Under the pieces are notes generated by a model, which saw only the letters and a program-made list of their open reading frames with translations, was not told the DNA's origin and did no database searches. A stretch of 64,000 nucleotides of DNA from Mesaphorura yosii. Its lineage: Eukaryota; Arthropoda; Collembola; Poduromorpha; Tullbergiidae. The stretch's first letter is position 1. Each line of letters opens with the position of its first letter. The stretch is taken from assembly GCA_009869945.1 (NCBI GenBank), contig WIXG01000007.1:124001-188000 (forward strand). The letters are read 5' to 3'. A program made the translations under genes and the position numbers. Below are positions 57,704 through 64,000 of this stretch, piece by piece.

Positions 57704-58402
57704 ATGTCGAAGTATCGCATCATGGCCCCAGACTTCACCTCAGTCATCACCCTGGCCATCGCATTAGTTTTGCATCTGGCAACCATCATTCAAGAGACCA
57801 CTGGGAGCAGCGGCGGCATCGGCGCCAAGTGCGAAACCTACCACGACTGCCAACAAGAAAAACTCCTTGAGTGCACCGGTGCTCCTCGCTACACGTGTGA
57901 CTGTGCCCTCAAATCCGTGTACAGTGCCATTCAGCAAAAGTGCGTTGCCCATGTCGGCGAGCGATGCATTCTTCCAAACATGGACCACAGAATGGCCGGC
58001 CCGCTGCCGGGCATCGGCTGCGTAGACAATGCAAAGTGTGTTCATAAGTCAGGCTCGGGATTGCCATTCAATCATGGAATTTGTGAATGCATGCATGGCT
58101 TCTATCGAACTGAAGAAAGTTATTGTTTCAAACATCCTGACCCATCGAGTTCAAGTTCTAGTTCTAGCAATAACAAACACCCTAGTCTTAGCAATGTACT
58201 AAATTCTATTCCAAGTAGTTCTGATAGCAAGCCAAGCGGGCACGGGCACCATCATTACTCTAATAGCAATAACGATATGAACCTGCCTCCGCCGTACCAC
58301 GGTTCTCTAACACGTTCCTCGGCCGCCCGAGCCACATTGTCTTGCCAATGTACAATCATTGCTTCTCTTGTAGTATTTGTTTCAGCTCTTGTCATAAGTT
58401 AA
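57704..58402 (+). CDS. EB-module protein with GPI-like C-terminal tail
   Basis: A single coding exon of 232 residues starting four bases after a good acceptor (ttgcag), so a 5' exon is non-coding. Signal peptide around VITLAIALVLHLATI, then an EB-like Cys region (CETYHDCQQEKLLECTG, CDCALK, CVAHVGERC, CVDNAKC, CECMHGFY). A Ser/Asn/His-rich spacer follows, then a C-terminal hydrophobic stretch (TIIASLVVFVSALVIS) preceded by a small residue. That arrangement suits a GPI-anchored or single-span surface protein. It is the only one of the four EB genes here with such a tail. An AATAAA lies at 58583. Confidence 0.7.
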   Translation: MSKYRIMAPDFTSVITLAIALVLHLATIIQETTGSSGGIGAKCETYHDCQQEKLLECTGAPRYTCDCALKSVYSAIQQKCVAHVGERCILPNMDHRMAGPLPGIGCVDNAKCVHKSGSGLPFNHGICECMHGFYRTEESYCFKHPDPSSSSSSSSNNKHPSLSNVLNSIPSSSDSKPSGHGHHHYSNSNNDMNLPPPYHGSLTRSSAARATLSCQCTIIASLVVFVSALVIS

Positions 58403-58582
58403 TAATACGCATGATCCTAATTTTGACAGGAGTGAAATAACTGAACTGATCTACTTAATTGTACCAGCGCCACGAGCCACGCCAAACATCAAGCATGGTT
58501 AACCCCCTTGCTATCTTGTCATTCTAGAAATCTAAAGTATTAAGACATGGTCCATTTACGTATTTCCGAATATTTTAAATAC

Positions 58583-58588
58583 AATAAA
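58583..58588 (+). terminator. poly(A) signal AATAAA of the 57704 gene
   Basis: Canonical hexamer about 180 bases after the stop codon. Confidence 0.45.
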
Positions 58589-59410
58589 AGCTCTCCCGTT
58601 TGTACGCCCGATTCTGTCTGATTTTGTTCACTTTGTTGGTTCAATTCTCGAAAGTCGAAAGAAGGGTTGGTGAAATCGTAACTTGGGACCCGAACTCATG
58701 TGATTATGAGGAGCAGAGCGCAGAACACCGTACTCTTATTGCTGTATTCAAGCAATAGTAAAGCAGAACATTTGAGCACTTGTTGTATATAAGTGAATGT
58801 TGTACTCGCACCCGAATTAAAGCTGAGGAGAAAGTAAAGCAGGGTGAAACTCCTATTTATTGATTAAACTTTCCCAGTCTCATCGTCATTTTCATCATGC
58901 ACCCTCGCATGTTCCAGGCTCATGTCCTCTGTGTATTCTCGCCCAACTTTCGCTTCAGTATGAGAAGTTGTACTTTGCACGGTTAACTTTCTGGAATCAT
59001 GTGAGACAACTCATTCGGCTTTCGGGCATGAAGCTCTCGGGTAGTTTCCAACAATTTGTGTTGTGTTTTTCCTTTCTTGGTGACCATGACACCCGTCCAC
59101 ATTACTTGACACAATTGACACTCTCCTGCCTTCGCCTTCCACTTTCTTACTGCCAACGGCTTGACACACTTGACAATACTTGGCACAATTTAAACATAAC
59201 GTGACGCGTAAAGACGGGCAGTGCAGTGCTCTCATTCAACTACCAAATGCTGCCCCGGTGAACAGCTCCTTCGTGCCCCGTTGCGTGTCCCAACGACATT
59301 TCCAAACAAGTCCCAGCACACGGCACTGATAGACCACCTATAATCTTACAATTTCAAGACTGATAGAAGCTCATTTTTTTTAAAGCCTAAGCATCGGAAC
59401 GCATAAAATA
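58589..59410. other. intergenic stretch before the kinesin gene
   Basis: No gene recognised; presumably holds the TATA-less promoter of the kinesin gene. Confidence 0.4.
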
Positions 59411-62400
59411 ATGGAATCGGTGAGGAAAAACGAAGGGACGCTAGAGGCGGACATCGAAGACGACAAAGGGACTGCAAGAAAGTCAAAGTTGTCGAAGGAT
59501 TTGGTCAAAAATGGGGCCGGTGGTGACATAAAAGACAATAACAATCGCAGTAAGCAACAGAACGCGAATGTGAAATCCGCGTCGGCGACACCGGGAAACA
59601 ACGCCAATTTCAGTTCTGCCAACAATCCTCGGCCGCCAACATCGAAATTCGCGACAACCGCACGACCTTCGCCAGTCTCGTCCGCGCCAGCGTCAGAACG
59701 AGTAAAAGTGATAGTAAGGTGTCGTCCTTTGAGCAAAAAGGAAGAAACGCAAGGACATTGCTCGTAAGTTCATGCTACAGCTGTTTCTCTCTTTTAATTC
59801 TACGGTTATGTGACTTAATTGGGCCTGTCTTAATCCAGGGTCGTTAAAGTTAATTTGGAGAAGAGTGAAGTCGAAGTCCACCGTCCGAATCCGTCGAGTA
59901 TCAATTTAGCAAATACGAAATCGAATAAAATATTTACATTTGATTCAGTCTATGACGAAACGTAAGTCCACGTTACAAAAAATCGATACAAAATTGACAT
60001 ACAAGCCGCGGGATTGATTAATCGATTGCCTGCTTTGCCAACTCCTTTGACGGTTGAACAAGCAGGCAATGCCAGTCATGCCCCATTACCTGGATTTGAC
60101 TGAGGACTAATTAAATAGTAATGCCATTCTTTGTAATTGTATGGCTTTGTTTGCATAGAATTTCGCAAAGTCAACTGTATGAGGACGCCTTCCGTTCAAT
60201 TGTCGATTCTGTCCTTCAAGGTTTCAATGGAACGATTTTTGCGTATGGGCAGACTGGAACGGGAAAAACGTACACAATGGAAGGTATGCGCCATTCTTAC
60301 CACATGGAGAATAAATGCCGTGTCAAATAAATAAATTCTAACTGCGAGTGTACCCTTCAGGAATCCGTGACCAAGAAGAACATCACGGCGTCATACCCAA
60401 TGCCTTCAAACAAATCTTTGGTCAGATACAAAATTCGCCAGATATCAAATATCTCGTCCGAGCATCATATCTGGAAATATATCAAGAAGAAATCCGAGAC
60501 TTACTATACAAAAATAAAATCCGCAACTGTGAACTCAAAGAATCTACGACTTCGGGTGTTTATGTCAAGGATCTGTCCTCGTACCTTTGCGGTAACTTTA
60601 ATGAGATTAACGAACTGATGTCCAGAGGGAACAAGAATCGCTCTGTTGGTGCAACGAATATGAACGAGCACAGCTCCAGGTCACATGCGATATTTATCAT
60701 TACAATCGAAGCGTCAGAAGTGTGGTCGGACGGCAAAACGCATTTCCGGGTAGGGAAGCTCAATTTGGTCGACCTGGCCGGATCAGGCAAGATGAAGGAC
60801 ACAAGAATACCTGTTTAACAAACGTAGAAACTAGTCTAATCAGTTTTTAACTTTTTAGAGCGACAAGGCAAATCGGGCGCGGAAGGCGAACGTTTAAAAG
60901 AAGCCGTCAAGATTAACTTATCGTTGTCAGCTCTTGGAAACGTGATCCAAGCACTTGTCGACGGCAGATACAACCACATACCTTACCGAGATTCTAAGTT
61001 GACTCGACTGCTCCAAGACTCGTTGGGCGGGAATTCAAAGACAATCATGGTTGCTACAATCGGTCCTGCAAGTTTCAACTATGACGAAACAATGACGACA
61101 CTCCGGTATGCTTCTCGTGCTAAGCGAATCAAGAACAAGCCGAAAGTCAACGAGGACCCAAAAGACGCTATGTTACGGGAGTATCAAGATGAGATTGCGA
61201 AACTCAAAGCTCAACTTGCAATGAGAAGAGCGGAATCAGGGCTTGATAATTTATCAATGAGCTCCAGACCGACAACAAGCACAGGGAAGAAGCGACGGTC
61301 AGGCACTGCGAAATCCAAGAACCTAGAAATGCAGCCTATTGAAGATGAGTATCCCACCGAGACAAAATTTCCAACAGAAATTGAATCATTGCTTGAAACT
61401 TATGGAATCGATCCACACGGCCTAGAGCCAAAGCAAATAGTTAAGCTGCTTGAAGAACGTCGGGTTGAACTACTTCGCAACAATCAGATCGTGAAAGAGG
61501 AGAAAGATCGTTTGCTCGCACAGCTGGACAGGGCGAAAACTAAGATACAATACTCTGATGCAGAATGCACGAAGCTGATGGAGAAAATTAATTGGTTCGA
61601 GTCCAAAGTCCTGAACGGTGGCAAAAATCTGCTCGACTACACAAACGAACAGCAAAAGCTAATACAACTCAAGCAGAGGGAACTGAAGGAACAAAAAGTG
61701 CGACAGGATGACATCAGGCGCAAAATTGAAGAGCATGAGCTCAGTGCTACCGAAATTAACGAAGTCATTACAAAAATGGAGACTGAAATCGAGTACAAGG
61801 AAGTAAAGAATGCCAAACTATGCAGCAAAATTGAAAAGGTCCGTGAACAAGCTGCGAGGACTCAAGAGACACATGGACAACGACGTGCAGAAATGGAAAC
61901 TTGTCAGCTAGAGCTCCAAAAGTAAGCTGACATTAACATTTGTACTCCTGAACTCCTTAGTAGGACTGAATTAATTTGGTTGTTTTATTTACACAGGGAA
62001 ATTAAGCTCAAGAAAATGATAATAGACAATTTCATTCCGCCATCTTCGCGCGAGACAGTCGAACAACTGATCATTTATGATCCTTCCCATGAATGTTACT
62101 CGACGTTACCGTTCAGTAACATAGCGCTACCTCGTCCGCCCGTTGACCGCATGATATTGCAACCATTCCTGAAGCGAAGTGATGATCTCGAACTGAAGGA
62201 TGTACCAAATGTGTACTTCACCGACGAAAACATTCTGCATTTGCAGCCCATCCAGCCGAAGCCTGACGCTAAAATTTATGTACCACCGGCTTTAGATCCA
62301 CAGATCAGCCTCCTTCTTAAACGCGCCTTCGCTGACGCAGAGAAGGATCTGGTGATAGATTGTGCGAAAAGTTTTCGACATAGAAAACCTAATACGAAAG

Positions 62401-62739
62401 TGGGAGAGCCAATACGAACTGGAAACCATACAATTATGCAGCCGATAATATCTGCCCAGCCACTCGTGTTCAACGGGGTCGACGTACAAGACTTTATTTT
62501 AGTGACTCCACAAACTGTCATCAGGCCAAACACGACCGTCTCTGCGAAATCTGCAGGGTTTAAGTCTGCTCGAAGTTTGGAAGAAGCGTACAGGATTCCA
62601 ACGGCTGGAAAACGTCTCCAATTACGACCGGTAACTTTTTTTTTTATTCAGGCGCTCTCGTGTTCTAACATTTAAGTGTATTAAAGTATAATTTTGTTTG
62701 CAGGCATCCGCAAAGGGAAAAGTGCATACAAAATTCTGA
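59411..62739 (+). CDS. KIF3B: kinesin-2 motor subunit, KIF3B / Klp68D type
   Basis: Seven exons join in phase to 919 residues: 59411-59763, 59839-59961, 60159-60283, 60361-60786, 60859-61921, 61997-62630 and 62704-62739. After a 95-residue low-complexity N-terminus the motor domain has [11 protein letters not shown], the P-loop GQTGTGKT (189-196), switch I SSRSH (305-309) and switch II DLAGSE (338-343). The neck reads [27 protein letters not shown], a kinesin-2 hallmark. A coiled-coil stalk follows, then the KIF3-type [14 protein letters not shown] tail start. The protein pairs with a KIF3A-type subunit and KAP for anterograde intraflagellar and axonal transport. The intron inside the switch II region uses a GC donor (CAG|GCAAGA). 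KIF3A is less likely because of the tail. Confidence 0.9.
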
Positions 62740-62822
62740 GAATGACAATCGCGGAATAAGCTCTTCCTGTTACGCAGCCCTCTTCTAGTCATAATTAAGC
62801 AATTTTTATTTGGCTGAAAGAA

Positions 62823-62828
62823 AATAAA
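62823..62828 (+). terminator. poly(A) signal AATAAA of the kinesin gene
   Basis: Canonical hexamer 84 bases after the stop codon at 62737-62739. Confidence 0.5.
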
Positions 62829-64000
62829 TGCTCATACAGAACCTATAGATTGAAGCTTTAAAAATTGTGTGGACAGTCTCGAAGCATGAAAATGGTTTCA
62901 TTTCTAGCATCAACCTTGAATTTCGTTCACTGCTCAGAAGCAACACGGAGCACTAAAATCCAGAGATCGGGTATCATTCAAATTAAATTCGACGTTCGAC
63001 GATAATCTCACCTTTACCTGACTTGAAGTCGAATTTGCGTTTTGTGGTAAAGAGGCAATAGAAATTGGTGTTCTACTGGAATAAACTTGACACTGGCAAT
63101 ATGTTTACAATGGGAAGTTTTCTTGAGTAGACAATTTCCGGCGCCAGGTGCAGCACAGGGTCATTTTCTATCGACAAACGACATGGGCTGGATTTCCATT
63201 TATTTGTAGTTTTACGTCGTCTTCGTGGTCATCTGTATTGTTATGAATAGTTGACTGACGGCCTTGGCATACATATTTAATGCACTATCGCATTCCCAAA
63301 TCAAAATTCACTCTACGTAATTTAATTTTGGCAAATTCTTTCAATCAACGAAGGTTTGACGAGGAGTCAAGTGAAAAGGAAATGATTTCGATCATTTCGA
63401 TGTTTATTGTGTCCCATTCATTTGTCATTTCATTTTCCATATTTCAGGCCTTGTGCTCATAGCCTGGCAAGAATTTGCCATTCGTCACCAGCTCCTTATA
63501 GGTATTAAGGTATTGTCCAACGAACAATGACGGTAACACGGTGCTGTCACTCGGCATGCCTCCTCATATTTGCGTCTTTTGTAGACGCAGAACTGCATGA
63601 CTCTTTATATTCAGAGACCAGAGTCGGGGCAGTCAGTCGGAGGTCGGTTACATACGATTAATAATTATTGAACATGGCATATTTTGGTATGATTATGATG
63701 AAATATGATATCATAAAGCACAAATTATCGATCAAACTCGGCGACAACGACGAATTTTCCACAACCTCACAAATTAAGGCCACGCAAGCGAGAGTCGACG
63801 ACGCGACGGGGCCAAAATATTTTTATTGTCAATGTGGCATGTGGTTCCCATTTCCAAACTTCCTTCGTGAGTCATGCCATGCCATACCGTCTTTCTTCTG
63901 CCTGCACTACACATTAAATGTGTCAGTCACCACTACTTGGAACGTGCGTAGACTAGACTTGTGCCCGTTGCCAGACGTCCACGTAATCCGCAATCCGATT
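62829..64000. other. intergenic stretch at the right edge
   Basis: No gene, repeat or RNA gene recognised up to the end of the window. Confidence 0.4.

Noticed and set aside
59380-59736. 118-codon minus-strand frame opposite the first exon of the kinesin gene
   Set aside because: It mirrors the low-complexity N-terminal coding sequence on the other strand and has no independent support.

Overview
The window looks like nuclear DNA of a small arthropod, most likely a springtail (Collembola) or close hexapod relative; this is inferred from gene content, not from a marker gene. Genes on both strands are cut by many very short introns (about 50-90 bases), nearly all GT-AG. The content is animal and arthropod: THO complex subunit 5, a kinesin-2 motor (KIF3B/Klp68D type), a nicotinic acetylcholine receptor alpha subunit, a CD36-family exon, a chitin-binding protein, several small cysteine-rich (EB-like) secreted proteins and two sets of seven-transmembrane chemoreceptors. 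No prokaryotic operon, CRISPR array, rRNA or retrovirus-like element was seen.

Layout. 1-3.5 kb: first exon of a CD36-family gene (runs off the left edge) and a three-exon gene coding a LOTUS-like N-terminus with C2H2 fingers, both minus. 4-5.4 kb: chitin-binding protein, 5' end unresolved, with an orphan signal-peptide ORF just upstream. 5.96-9.31 kb: complete 15-exon THOC5. 9.8-11.3 kb: F-box/leucine-rich-like gene with two in-frame stops. 11.4-15.7 kb (minus): a small membrane protein, an intact gustatory receptor, a decayed receptor copy and a tRNA-derived SINE. 15.9-19.7 kb (minus): 13-exon secreted protein with a von Willebrand A-like domain. 21.3-22.0 kb: EB-type protein. 22.4-27.6 kb (minus): two diverged farnesyl-diphosphate-synthase-like genes flanking a single-exon protein with about 58 cysteines. 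28.4-29.5 kb: shortened cytochrome P450. 29.9-43.6 kb: chemoreceptor array of six intact genes, one pseudogene and one terminal-exon relic. 44.3-45.1 kb: secreted glycine/proline-rich protein. 48.6-50.9 kb: nAChR alpha. 51.6-52.6 kb: two convergent EB-type proteins. 57.7-58.4 kb: EB-type protein with a GPI-like tail. 59.4-62.7 kb: kinesin-2. The rest is AT-rich intergenic DNA, the largest blocks being 45.2-48.6 and 52.6-57.7 kb.

Two themes stand out. One is local duplication and decay of environment-facing families: chemoreceptors, a P450, an F-box gene and EB proteins. The other is the pair of FPPS paralogs, both of which have lost the second aspartate-rich motif; one has also lost the third Asp of the first. 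That pattern suits non-canonical terpene synthases or degenerate isoprenoid enzymes better than housekeeping FPPS. Exon boundaries were derived by hand from splice signals, reading phase and protein similarity remembered from families; no search was run.
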